Assembly (NCBI GenBank): GCA_017650795.1
Contig: JAGCEE010000292.1
Location: 1 to 5,941 of the forward strand
Length of the DNA stretch: 5,941 nucleotides
Source: Clostridia bacterium
GTDB lineage: Bacteria > Bacillota > Clostridia > Christensenellales > UBA1242
Direction of reading: 5' to 3'
In this document: in pieces, positions 1-5,337 of the stretch
Numbering within the stretch: the stretch's first letter is position 1
Layout: each line of letters starts with the position of its first letter
Notes under the pieces: model-generated
The model's database searches: none
The model's input: the letters and a program-made list of their open reading frames with translations, nothing else
What the model was told of the DNA's origin: nothing
Made by a program: the position numbers and the translations under genes

Positions 1-651
1 ACTGCAAAAGAAAGACGAAATAGAAAGATAGGTCAAAGAAAGGGTCAAATCAAAAGACAAGCTAAGATGAACCTTATCAAGATGAAACAAAAGAAATCTT
101 TCAAGGCTCGTCAAAATATGGGTATGGCTTATAACAAGAAATTACCCGATATTAATGTAAATAGAAAACCTTATGAACCTGTTAAGCAAAAATTCCAAAA
201 AGAAAAAGATAAGTTACTTTCACCAAAATTTGAAAGTTTTATGGATGGATTCCAAGATTACCTAAATGAATCATTGTTATTGGAATGGCCAGAAGGTATT
301 ATTTGGTCAGATTCAACAAAAGGTATTGATATTGGTTGGGACTTTTGTAGTGAAGCTGAAGAAGATGGTGAATGGCTAAAGCAATTAGTAACTTTGTTCA
401 AATATGGGGTAATGGAAACCTTGCGAGATGATAGAAACCAACCAGCAAATGAAGATGGTTTCATTTCACAGCCTAGACTAGAATTTAGTGATGCCCAAGT
501 TGCTGATATTGCAGAAACTTTGTACTATGATTGGGCTTTCATTGAACAAGCCAGAAACGATGTAAAACTTATCAAAGATGAAAAACTTTTGGCCGACCTA
601 GAAAAGTATGTACCAGAAAAATTGTGGAAAAAAATAAAAGGACAAAGTTAA
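1..651 (+). CDS. Unrecognised phage protein, 5' end outside the window
   Basis: I do not recognise this protein. The frame is open from base 1 to a TAA at 649-651, giving 216 visible residues. The first ATG in frame is at 67, but nothing like a Shine-Dalgarno site sits 5-9 bases before it, whereas every plus-strand gene downstream has a strong one. The 22 upstream codons are also open and have the same Lys/Arg-rich character, so the true start is probably left of the window. The first 50 or so visible residues are very basic and probably disordered, which would suit nucleic-acid binding or an internal virion role. The rest is acidic and rich in aromatics, with a segment reading GWDFCSEAEEDGEW and a Lys-rich C-terminus (KLWKKIKGQS). 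No membrane segment is evident. The next plus-strand gene is the portal, so a morphogenesis role is possible, but that is inference only. Confidence 0.7.
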   Translation, partial: TAKERRNRKIGQRKGQIKRQAKMNLIKMKQKKSFKARQNMGMAYNKKLPDINVNRKPYEPVKQKFQKEKDKLLSPKFESFMDGFQDYLNESLLLEWPEGIIWSDSTKGIDIGWDFCSEAEEDGEWLKQLVTLFKYGVMETLRDDRNQPANEDGFISQPRLEFSDAQVADIAETLYYDWAFIEQARNDVKLIKDEKLLADLEKYVPEKLWKKIKGQS

Positions 652-663
652 TTGTCCTTTTTT
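636..663. terminator. Bidirectional intrinsic terminator between convergent genes
   Basis: A perfect 10-bp stem pairs AAAAGGACAA (636-645) with TTGTCCTTTT (652-661) around a 6-base loop. On the plus strand it runs into a T-run at 658-663. On the minus strand the stem is followed by ATTTTTTT, so it can end transcription from both sides. The TAA stop of the left-hand gene lies in the loop (649-651), and the minus-strand methyltransferase frame ends at 662, so the two convergent genes share it. Confidence 0.85.
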
Positions 664-1264
664 ATTCGTTATATTCATTTATTGTATTTAAAATAAGTTC
701 CCATTCTGAATTAGGCTCGGCTAAGTTATCATTGATATAGCCTGTTATTTCAAAATGTTTACATAACATTTCATCTGTCCAAGGTGTATTGTAATCACCT
801 AACCACAAGATGTTTCTATTGTTTATGTGGTTGTTTGTAATAAGTTGATGTGTTACATATTTGCCAAAGTTTGTGTTTTGTAAACTGTCAATAAAGTTCT
901 TACAACATAATTCACTATCAAATGAAATAGAATAAGTAATTTCAGTTGTAGTTTTGCTAAATTGGTTCTTTTGATAAAAGTCATACCAAGGCTTATTATC
1001 TTTCATTCCGTCATAGAAATAAAGAAGTTTACCTAGATTGAATAGGTGTTTTTTACCTTCATATCCGTGTTCAGTCTTTGCCCTAATGATGTTTGGTATT
1101 CTAACTCGCCAACCATCTTTCTTGTTATATTCTATATCGCATAATTGCTTAGTTTTGTCAAATACTTTTTCTACGATTGAATTATAGGATAGCTTTGTAT
1201 AATCAAAACCGTCCTTTACCAATGGTATAAATGCCCAAGTCGGTACACATTTGAGTTCCCTCAA
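662..1264 (-). CDS. Methyltransferase fragment 3: C-terminal, probable target-recognition part
   Basis: This frame runs to a TAA whose last base is 662. Its C-terminal end has WLGDYNTPWTDEMLCKHFEITGY, split here as WLGDYNT and PWTDEMLCKHF. That resembles a conserved end region of Eco57I-type methylases and ties the fragment to the upstream NPPY part. The preceding region (roughly residues 240-390 of the joined protein) is lysine- and aromatic-rich and may be the target-recognition domain, by analogy with the family. The only upstream start is TTG 1264 without a ribosome site, and the first 17 or so residues from it are an out-of-frame read of fragment 2. Real coding probably begins near GGFDY at about 1210. 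Confidence 0.7.
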   Translation of the reverse strand: MRELKCVPTWAFIPLVKDGFDYTKLSYNSIVEKVFDKTKQLCDIEYNKKDGWRVRIPNIIRAKTEHGYEGKKHLFNLGKLLYFYDGMKDNKPWYDFYQKNQFSKTTTEITYSISFDSELCCKNFIDSLQNTNFGKYVTHQLITNNHINNRNILWLGDYNTPWTDEMLCKHFEITGYINDNLAEPNSEWELILNTINEYNE

Positions 1265-1508
1265 ACATAACTTGAGATTCTTTGGCAGATATTACATCTA
1301 GGTTTTCTAGCTTTTTAGAAATAGATTCTTCATAACGATGATAGGCTACCTTTGTTTTGAACTTGGCAAACTTATCAATTAACCAAAATATAGGACTGAT
1401 ATTGATTACCTTGACAGCACAAGGTATTACCTTTTCTAAAATATCCAAATGGAGATTCTTAGAATAGGGCGGATTCATCACAACATAATCAAACTTAGGC
1501 ATTTTCAA
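1203..1508 (-). CDS. Methyltransferase fragment 2: catalytic NPPY segment
   Basis: This frame holds the catalytic motif IV as FDYVVMNPPYSKN (NPPY codons at 1475-1464), followed by the sequence expected after it, through GTQMCTDLGIYTIGKG, and stops at TGA 1203-1205. Its only in-frame starts near the top are a TTG at 1508 and an ATG at 1502. Neither has a Shine-Dalgarno site, and both lie inside the end of fragment 1. It is best read as the middle of one broken gene. Dropping one T from the six-T run joins fragment 1 to it as EGFLKMPKFDYVVMNPPY. Confidence 0.7.
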   Translation of the reverse strand: MKMPKFDYVVMNPPYSKNLHLDILEKVIPCAVKVINISPIFWLIDKFAKFKTKVAYHRYEESISKKLENLDVISAKESQVMFEGTQMCTDLGIYTIGKGRF

Positions 1509-1968
1509 AAAATCCTTCCAATTCTACTTTATCATTCTTTGAACACCAATTTTCTATATCCCATTCAAACACATCTGAACATACAAAGTTATGGTCAATA
1601 ATCTTTGTCAAATCTTCATTAGTGAAATGAGCCATAAATTTCTTTATGCGTTCTTTCGCATATTCGTGTGTTTTCGGGTCAAGTTCAATGCCATAGGTAT
1701 TTGATATAGCCTTAATTGGATTTTGGTTATTCTCAACGATTCTACGATAAAGAATGGCTATGATGATATTACCTGCACCCATAGTCGGGTCTAATGCTGT
1801 TTTATCTTCATTTATCCAAATTTCCTTATCTATTTTATCCATCATCTTTTCAATGACTGGATAAGGTGTGAAAACTTGTCCTAATTTTTTTCTTGTTTCT
1901 TTATCAGCTACATAGGTAGCAAAATCATTATCAAATTGTTCTATACTCATATAATCTATGTATTTCAT
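1495..1968 (-). CDS. Methyltransferase fragment 1: SAM-binding N-terminal half
   Basis: This 157-residue frame carries the N-terminal GQVFTP motif (motif X region), the SAM-binding DPTMGAG loop and the acidic GIELD motif, then CSDVFEW, which suits the motif III region. It ends at TAA 1495-1497, just before the catalytic NPPY should appear. The frame is open further upstream to 2097, but that part overlaps the portal start on the other strand and has no family-like sequence, so ATG 1968 is preferred. Coding character continues to about residue 150, then leads into a run of six T (minus strand; A at 1507-1512). Alone it would bind cofactor at best and lack catalysis. Confidence 0.75.
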   Translation of the reverse strand: MKYIDYMSIEQFDNDFATYVADKETRKKLGQVFTPYPVIEKMMDKIDKEIWINEDKTALDPTMGAGNIIIAILYRRIVENNQNPIKAISNTYGIELDPKTHEYAKERIKKFMAHFTNEDLTKIIDHNFVCSDVFEWDIENWCSKNDKVELEGFFENA

Positions 1969-1975
1969 ATAAATA
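1968..1975 (+). promoter_or_regulatory. T4-type late promoter before the portal gene
   Basis: Exact TATAAATA, the T4 late-promoter element read by a gp55-type sigma factor with the sliding-clamp coactivator in T4. It starts 41 bases before the portal ATG and is followed by a clear GAGG ribosome site at 1999-2002. Its first base pairs with the A of the methyltransferase start codon on the other strand, so the promoter and the divergent gene start overlap. Confidence 0.75.
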
Positions 1976-2008
1976 TAATACAAAAAATTCAAAATAGTGA
2001 GGTTATAA

Positions 2009-3616
2009 ATGAATTTTAATTTTTGGAATCCTTTATCAGACAGATTTTTACAAGTAGAACCAGAACATTCCCAACAAAGACAAGCGGATGCCGCCAATAA
2101 CTCCTTTGGTAAATCCGAAGACCCTAGAAATTGGCGAAATGCGGTTATGGGTTATAGTTCAAACTATACTGACCCAATTGACCCGTATGATTCTAATGGT
2201 ATTATGTTTGATACTGTCTTTTCCACAAAAAGACAAAGAATAAATTTCTATCGTAACTTAGCCCTTTATCCTTTTACAAGAAAATGTCTAACTATGATGG
2301 CTGACGAAGCCGTTTGTGAAAATGCATTGGGTGAAGTTGCTACATTTGATATTGACAAGGCTAGTAAGTCTAAGTTTACAGAAACTGAACTTATGACCCT
2401 TAGAGATGAATTTAATTATGTAATAAATTGCGTAATTGGTAAAAACCAACTTTGGTATTTGTATTACACTTGGTTGGTTGATGCCGAATTGTTCCTAGAA
2501 ATTTGTTTAAGCAGTGATGGTACAAAGGTAGCAGGTATCAAGCAATTACCACCATATTGTACAATGTGTATCTACGATGATGGCTTGCTAAAAGGTTTCA
2601 TTGAAGATACAAAGCTATTAGACCCTGAAAACCAAAATGGTGAAACAAAAACATTCACCACAAACCAAATTGCCTATGCTAACTATGGATTCTGGGGTAA
2701 CAATAGAAATGATGTTCGTGGTCACTTGGAAGCCGCTATCAGACCTATTAACCAATTAAGGGCTATTGAAGATGCCTTGACAGTTTATCGTATCACAAGA
2801 GCCCCTGAAAAGCGAATCTTCAAGATTTATACAGGTAAGATGCCTGTCAATCGTGTTCCAGAATATATGCAGGAATTACGAGCAAAATATCGTAAGCAAT
2901 TAACCATTGACCCTGTAACCGGTATGATTAATTCCAATAACAATGTTCAAGCATTTGTTGAAGATTTCTGGTTATCCATTGATGCTGATGGTCAAGGCTC
3001 TAGCATTGAAAACTTTAAGGGCAGTACCGAATTTAATGGTCAATTAGACGATGTTAAGATGTTCCGTGAACAAGTTGCAGATGCCCTTATGGTTCCTCCT
3101 AGTAGATGGGCTACCGCTGATGGTGGTGGTGCTCAGTATTCACAAGGTATTGAAGGTTTGACACTTGAAGAAGCTAGTTTCCAAAAGTTGAATAAAAGAT
3201 TAAGAAGAAAGTTCTGCGATATAATATATCAAATCTTTATGGTTCATCTTCAGGTTCGTGGTTACAAGAGTAAATTCTTGGATAGAACAATCTATAACAT
3301 TGACCTTATTCCAGCTACAGACTTTGAATTAATGCGTTCATTGTCTATGTGTGAAAAGAGAGGTGGTGTTGTTGGTTCATTCTCACAATTCTTGCCTACA
3401 CCTTCCAATGTAAAGCCTGGTAGTGAAGATATGGCTCCGTTGTTCTCTAGACAATTCTTCCTTGAAGATATTCTTGGATTGACCTCAGAACAAAGAATTA
3501 GAAATGACAAACTAATTGAACAAGAAACATCTGAAATTATTGCTAAGGCTCAAGCAGCTAAGGAAGAAGGCGGTGAAGAACCCGATGATGAAGGTGGTGA
3601 CGATTTAGGATTCTAA
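2009..3616 (+). CDS. Portal (head-tail vertex) protein, T4 gp20 family
   Basis: This 535-residue protein is close in length to T4 gp20 (524). In that family the portal forms a dodecameric ring at one capsid vertex, starts head assembly, and is the channel for DNA packaging by the terminase and for tail attachment. Recognisable family stretches are AIEDALTVYRITRAPEKRIF from residue 252 (the wing/stem region of gp20-like portals has a near-identical DAL-VYR-RAPERR pattern), the EDFWL segment near 316, GQLDDVKMF from 344, and VPPSRW at 362-367. The C-terminus is a flexible acidic tail rich in Glu, Asp and Gly. The start is ATG 2009, with AGTGAGG ending 6 bases upstream and a late promoter ahead. 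It ends in TAA, and none of its 535 codons is TAG, which matters for the amber question downstream. No terminator separates it from the next gene. Confidence 0.95.
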   Translation: MNFNFWNPLSDRFLQVEPEHSQQRQADAANNSFGKSEDPRNWRNAVMGYSSNYTDPIDPYDSNGIMFDTVFSTKRQRINFYRNLALYPFTRKCLTMMADEAVCENALGEVATFDIDKASKSKFTETELMTLRDEFNYVINCVIGKNQLWYLYYTWLVDAELFLEICLSSDGTKVAGIKQLPPYCTMCIYDDGLLKGFIEDTKLLDPENQNGETKTFTTNQIAYANYGFWGNNRNDVRGHLEAAIRPINQLRAIEDALTVYRITRAPEKRIFKIYTGKMPVNRVPEYMQELRAKYRKQLTIDPVTGMINSNNNVQAFVEDFWLSIDADGQGSSIENFKGSTEFNGQLDDVKMFREQVADALMVPPSRWATADGGGAQYSQGIEGLTLEEASFQKLNKRLRRKFCDIIYQIFMVHLQVRGYKSKFLDRTIYNIDLIPATDFELMRSLSMCEKRGGVVGSFSQFLPTPSNVKPGSEDMAPLFSRQFFLEDILGLTSEQRIRNDKLIEQETSEIIAKAQAAKEEGGEEPDDEGGDDLGF

Positions 3617-3622
3617 GAAAAT

Positions 3623-3630
3623 TATAAATA
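3623..3630 (+). promoter_or_regulatory. T4-type late promoter after the portal gene
   Basis: Exact TATAAATA, 46 bases before the ATG at 3669. A 7-of-8 copy (TATAAATT) follows at 3634-3641 and could be a second start. The gap holds no terminator, so transcripts from the portal promoter would also read into the next gene. Confidence 0.7.
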
Positions 3631-3668
3631 AAGTATAAATTACATTTAAACACAATGGAGATATACAA

Positions 3669-4163
3669 ATGCTTTTAGAAAGTGCTAAGAAATACCTTGA
3701 AACCGCCGGTTATTCTGTCATTATGGAAAAGTCCAAATATGATGGAATTAAGGATAGTACACCAGTTGTCAAAGAACTTATTGAAACTTTAAAATCTTCT
3801 GGATTGGAAGATGATTTGAAGAAAGCCGTTGATTTGGAAGATAGATTGGCCGGCTTGACCGAAGATAACTTGAACGAAATGCAAAAGGCTAAGAAGTGGA
3901 AGGCTGAATGGACAGCAAAGGAAAAGTCCTTAAAGGGTACATTGGATGATGCTGCTAAGTATCTTGGTGATGCTTTGGATTCCGACGAAGCCCTTTTCTT
4001 CAAGGTTGCTAGTAAGGAAAACAAGGCTGGTATTCTTTTGGAAAAGGTTGTAACAGTTACATCACAAGAAGATGTTGATGATATGATTCTTAAAGTTATG
4101 CAGAACCCAACTGTTGTTACCGATGCTAGTGAATTGGCACAACAAATGGCAAATGATTTCTAG
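3669..4163 (+). CDS. Unrecognised virion-region protein, part before the in-frame TAG
   Basis: This frame gives 164 residues from ATG 3669 (GGAGA 7 bases upstream, late promoter 46 bases upstream) to TAG 4161-4163. It is highly charged and predicted by eye to be mostly helical, with Lys/Glu/Asp-rich stretches at about 30-95 that could form coiled coils; there is no signal peptide or membrane segment. The N-terminus (LLESAKKYLETAGYSVIMEK) resembles that of the 78-residue protein at 5030 and contains I-M-E at 18-20, which fits the [LI]xE pattern cut by T4-type prohead proteases. Position after the portal and composition suggest an internal head or scaffold-like protein, but I cannot name a family. 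The same frame stays open past the TAG for 136 more codons, so this is probably the N-terminal part of a longer protein. Confidence 0.75.
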   Translation: MLLESAKKYLETAGYSVIMEKSKYDGIKDSTPVVKELIETLKSSGLEDDLKKAVDLEDRLAGLTEDNLNEMQKAKKWKAEWTAKEKSLKGTLDDAAKYLGDALDSDEALFFKVASKENKAGILLEKVVTVTSQEDVDDMILKVMQNPTVVTDASELAQQMANDF

Positions 4164-4574
4164 AATCTTCTTAAATCATACTATCAAAGAGCCTTGGATG
4201 CTGGTTGGGTTAAGTTGGGTGAAGTAAAAACATCTTGGAGACCTGCTTACTATGACCAAGACGATGAAGGCAATATGAAGAAATTCATTGGTAAGAAAGA
4301 ACAAGAAGCCGATAGAGCTGAATGGCAAGCTAAGTCAGTTGCCGCTCGTAAGGCTAAAAAGGCTGCTGCCAATGAAAGCTACATTATGGATGAAGGATTC
4401 TTTGGTGATATTGTTGAAAAGTTCAAGGCTTTCGGTTCTTGGATTTGGAAAAAGATTACCGGCGAATTTAAGGATGCTCGTATTGAAACAAGAAAGGCTG
4501 TAATTGCTTATAGCAGAGTTCTTGACCAACTCATCAATGCTTGCGAAGATAAACTCGCTGAAGTTGAAGAATAA
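4164..4574 (+). CDS. C-terminal continuation after the in-frame TAG
   Basis: This stretch of 136 codons lies in the same frame as 3669-4163, from just after the TAG to TAA 4572-4574. It has no credible start of its own. The TTG at 4194 has only AAGAG two bases ahead of it, ATG 4275 has a weak AAGG four bases ahead, and no promoter or gap precedes them. Coding-like sequence begins directly after the TAG (NLLKSYYQRALDAGW). It is Lys/Ala/Glu-rich in the middle (about 4310-4375), followed by an amphipathic, aromatic stretch (FFGDIVEKFKAFGSWIWKK) and a helical acidic end. It could be a tail domain made by readthrough or a recoded codon, or a dead remnant after a nonsense mutation. If translated separately it would start at 4194 or 4275. 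Confidence 0.6.
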   Translation, partial: NLLKSYYQRALDAGWVKLGEVKTSWRPAYYDQDDEGNMKKFIGKKEQEADRAEWQAKSVAARKAKKAAANESYIMDEGFFGDIVEKFKAFGSWIWKKITGEFKDARIETRKAVIAYSRVLDQLINACEDKLAEVEE

Positions 4575-4595
4575 TTAAACCTTTAACAAATTAAT

Positions 4596-4628
4596 AAGTG
4601 GGCTAGAATATAGTCCACTTTATTTTTT
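4596..4628 (+). terminator. Intrinsic terminator after the TAG-interrupted gene
   Basis: A 10-bp stem, 4596-4605 with 4611-4620 (AAGTGGGCTA with TAGTCCACTT, one G-T pair), closes a 5-base loop and is followed by TATTTTTT at 4621-4628. The last T of this run is also the first T of the next TATAAATA element. Confidence 0.85.
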
Positions 4629-4635
4629 ATAAATA
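4628..4635 (+). promoter_or_regulatory. T4-type late promoter before the 122-residue gene
   Basis: Exact TATAAATA, only 25 bases before ATG 4653. If the start lies about 13 bases from the first T, as in T4, the leader would be about 12 bases and would begin at the AAGAGG ribosome site. The element shares a base with the T-run of the preceding terminator. Confidence 0.75.
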
Positions 4636-4652
4636 CTATAAAGAGGTTTATA

Positions 4653-5021
4653 ATGAATTTACAAGATTATATAAAAAATGAAATGGTGAAAACCAAACCT
4701 TTGAATGAAAATACAGCTGAAGCCGGTGATTGCTCAGTCTTTGAAGGTTCTCAATGGATGGGTTCACACCACCACCAATATGTAATTTGGGATAACTTAA
4801 CAGGTTATGGTTATACAGGTGATGTTTTGATTGACAACCCAGACCATAAAACCGATATGGCTTGTGTTCCAGACCATATTCACTTGATTGTAAATTGGGA
4901 AGTTTTGCCTTTGGGTGATGGTCATACACACAAACTAGAAAAGCCAATCAAGGTACAACCAGATACCGATATTGATTTGAGAACAGTCCCTGTAGAAGTA
5001 GTCAAAGACGATACAAAATAG
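4653..5021 (+). CDS. Unrecognised histidine-rich small protein
   Basis: Not recognised. It has 122 residues from ATG 4653, with AAGAGG ending 6 bases upstream. It is unusually His-rich for its size: H39-H41 in a row, H65, and two H-x-H pairs at 75/77 and 91/93, plus Cys at 27 and 71, so metal binding is plausible. Glycine, Trp and Tyr in the middle (about 30-90) suggest a small beta-rich fold; the last 25 residues are Val/Asp/Pro-rich and acidic. There is no membrane segment or signal peptide. It has its own terminator-promoter unit upstream and sits between morphogenesis genes, so a virion or assembly role is likely, but that is inference. The stop is TAG 5019-5021, which overlaps the AGAGG of the next gene. 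If TAG were sense, three more codons would follow (AGG, TGT, TTA) before TGA 5031-5033, which overlaps the next ATG. Confidence 0.75.
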   Translation: MNLQDYIKNEMVKTKPLNENTAEAGDCSVFEGSQWMGSHHHQYVIWDNLTGYGYTGDVLIDNPDHKTDMACVPDHIHLIVNWEVLPLGDGHTHKLEKPIKVQPDTDIDLRTVPVEVVKDDTK

Positions 5022-5029
5022 AGGTGTTT

Positions 5030-5266
5030 ATGAAATTAGATGAAGCACAAGAAATTTTGAAAAAGAATGGCTTTCTTATGGAAAAGCATTACCAAAATGC
5101 TAGTGTAAGTTTCCAAGATGCTACTGGTCAAGAAAAGACAGTTGTTCTTAATCTTAGCAACATTGGTTGTAAAGCCAATAAGAAAGAAGATACTAAAATG
5201 TTCGTAATTAACTACTTTAATTCAAGGGTTAAAGGAACAAAGATAACAAGTGTAGAATTATTTTAA
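5030..5266 (+). CDS. Unrecognised 78-residue protein with portal-operon N-terminal module
   Basis: Not recognised. ATG 5030 is chosen over the in-frame GTG at 5024 because GAGG at 5021-5024 then sits 5 bases upstream, as in the neighbours; the GTG would overlap that site. The N-terminus (MKLDEAQEILKKNGFLMEK) matches the start of the protein at 3669 in spacing: A6, L10, G14, an aromatic at 15, then MEK. L-M-E at 16-18 fits the [LI]xE prohead-protease pattern. The rest alternates polar and hydrophobic residues, suggesting beta strands, then a Lys/Arg-rich segment (KANKKEDTK, SRVKGTK) and ends SVELF with TAA. It is cotranscribed with the His-rich gene, separated by only 8 bases after its TAG. 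A small internal head protein or assembly factor is possible; confidence in a role is low. Confidence 0.75.
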   Translation: MKLDEAQEILKKNGFLMEKHYQNASVSFQDATGQEKTVVLNLSNIGCKANKKEDTKMFVINYFNSRVKGTKITSVELF

Positions 5267-5301
5267 CTCCCAGCCGAAATAATCGGACACGTTTCACACT
5301 C

Positions 5302-5327
5302 AGGTGGTTCATTTGAACCACCTTTTT
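5302..5327 (+). terminator. Intrinsic terminator before the tail-tube unit
   Basis: A perfect 9-bp stem, AGGTGGTTC (5302-5310) with GAACCACCT (5315-5323), a 4-base ATTT loop, and a run of five T at 5323-5327. It ends the two-gene unit begun at the 4628 promoter; the next late promoter starts 11 bases further on. Confidence 0.9.
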
Positions 5328-5337
5328 GTTCATTTAT

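Larger units (their letters stand above)
662..1968 (-). pseudogene. Adenine-specific DNA methyltransferase, disrupted by two frame changes
   Basis: Read 1968 to 662, this is an N6-adenine DNA methyltransferase of the Eco57I/TaqI-like (gamma motif order) kind, which would transfer a methyl group from S-adenosylmethionine to adenine in a specific site. The gene is split over three frames, each +1 to the last. Skipping one base near 1507-1512 and one near 1211 gives 434 residues. The motifs then fall in the expected order: GQVFTP at 30-35, DPTMGAG (motif I, SAM binding) at 60-66, GIELD (motif II) at 93-97, NPPY (motif IV, catalytic) at 165-168, and a C-terminal PWTDE at 395-399 of a kind I associate with this methylase class. 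No in-frame stop remains after the two corrections. The start is taken at ATG 1968 (second choice 1950); neither has a clear Shine-Dalgarno site. No restriction enzyme is adjacent, suggesting an orphan anti-restriction enzyme. It may be a pseudogene, a recoded gene or a sequence with errors. Confidence 0.8.
3669..4574 (+). other. Combined 301-residue frame if TAG 4161-4163 is decoded as an amino acid
   Basis: Joining the two parts through the TAG gives 164 + 1 + 136 = 301 residues ending in TAA, followed 20 bases later by an intrinsic terminator. The join (MANDF-x-NLLKSYY) reads as an uninterrupted helix, and Gln at x, as in genetic code 15, would fit well. There is one promoter, one ribosome site and one terminator for the whole stretch, which supports a single cistron. 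Confidence 0.6.

Noticed and set aside
1507..1512. Phase variation by the six-A tract
   Set aside because: Phase-variable tracts are usually longer, and a second frame change further on would still break the protein.
662..1968. TAG reassignment as the cause of the split methyltransferase
   Set aside because: The pieces are in different frames; no change of stop meaning can join them.
2004..2011. TATAAATG near the portal start as another late promoter
   Set aside because: It matches 7 of 8 and includes the portal start codon itself, so transcription would begin inside the gene. A similar 7-of-8 match near 1226 lies within methyltransferase coding sequence.
1969..2097. Extension of the methyltransferase N-terminus upstream to 2097 on the minus strand
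   Set aside because: It overlaps the well-supported portal start and its ribosome site, and the added residues show no methylase-like pattern.
3292..3510. Antisense open frames inside the portal gene and the other plus-strand genes (for example 258-464, 3710-4024, 4335-4529, 4648-4947)
   Set aside because: They lie opposite convincing coding sequence and lack ribosome sites and family-like motifs; they are by-products of codon bias.
4194..4196. TTG at 4194 as an independent start codon
   Set aside because: AAGAG lies only two bases before it, there is no promoter, and coding-like sequence continues upstream to the TAG.
4288..4503. Plus-strand open frame overlapping 4194-4574 in another frame
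   Set aside because: No ribosome site, low-complexity Leu/Lys translation, and it lies fully inside a better-supported frame.
5024..5026. GTG at 5024 as start of the 78-residue protein
   Set aside because: It overlaps the GAGG ribosome site; ATG 5030 has the standard spacing.
5271..5290. CCGA/TCGG short inverted repeat after the 78-residue gene
   Set aside because: Only 4 bp of pairing around five bases, with no T-run; likely chance next to the true terminator.
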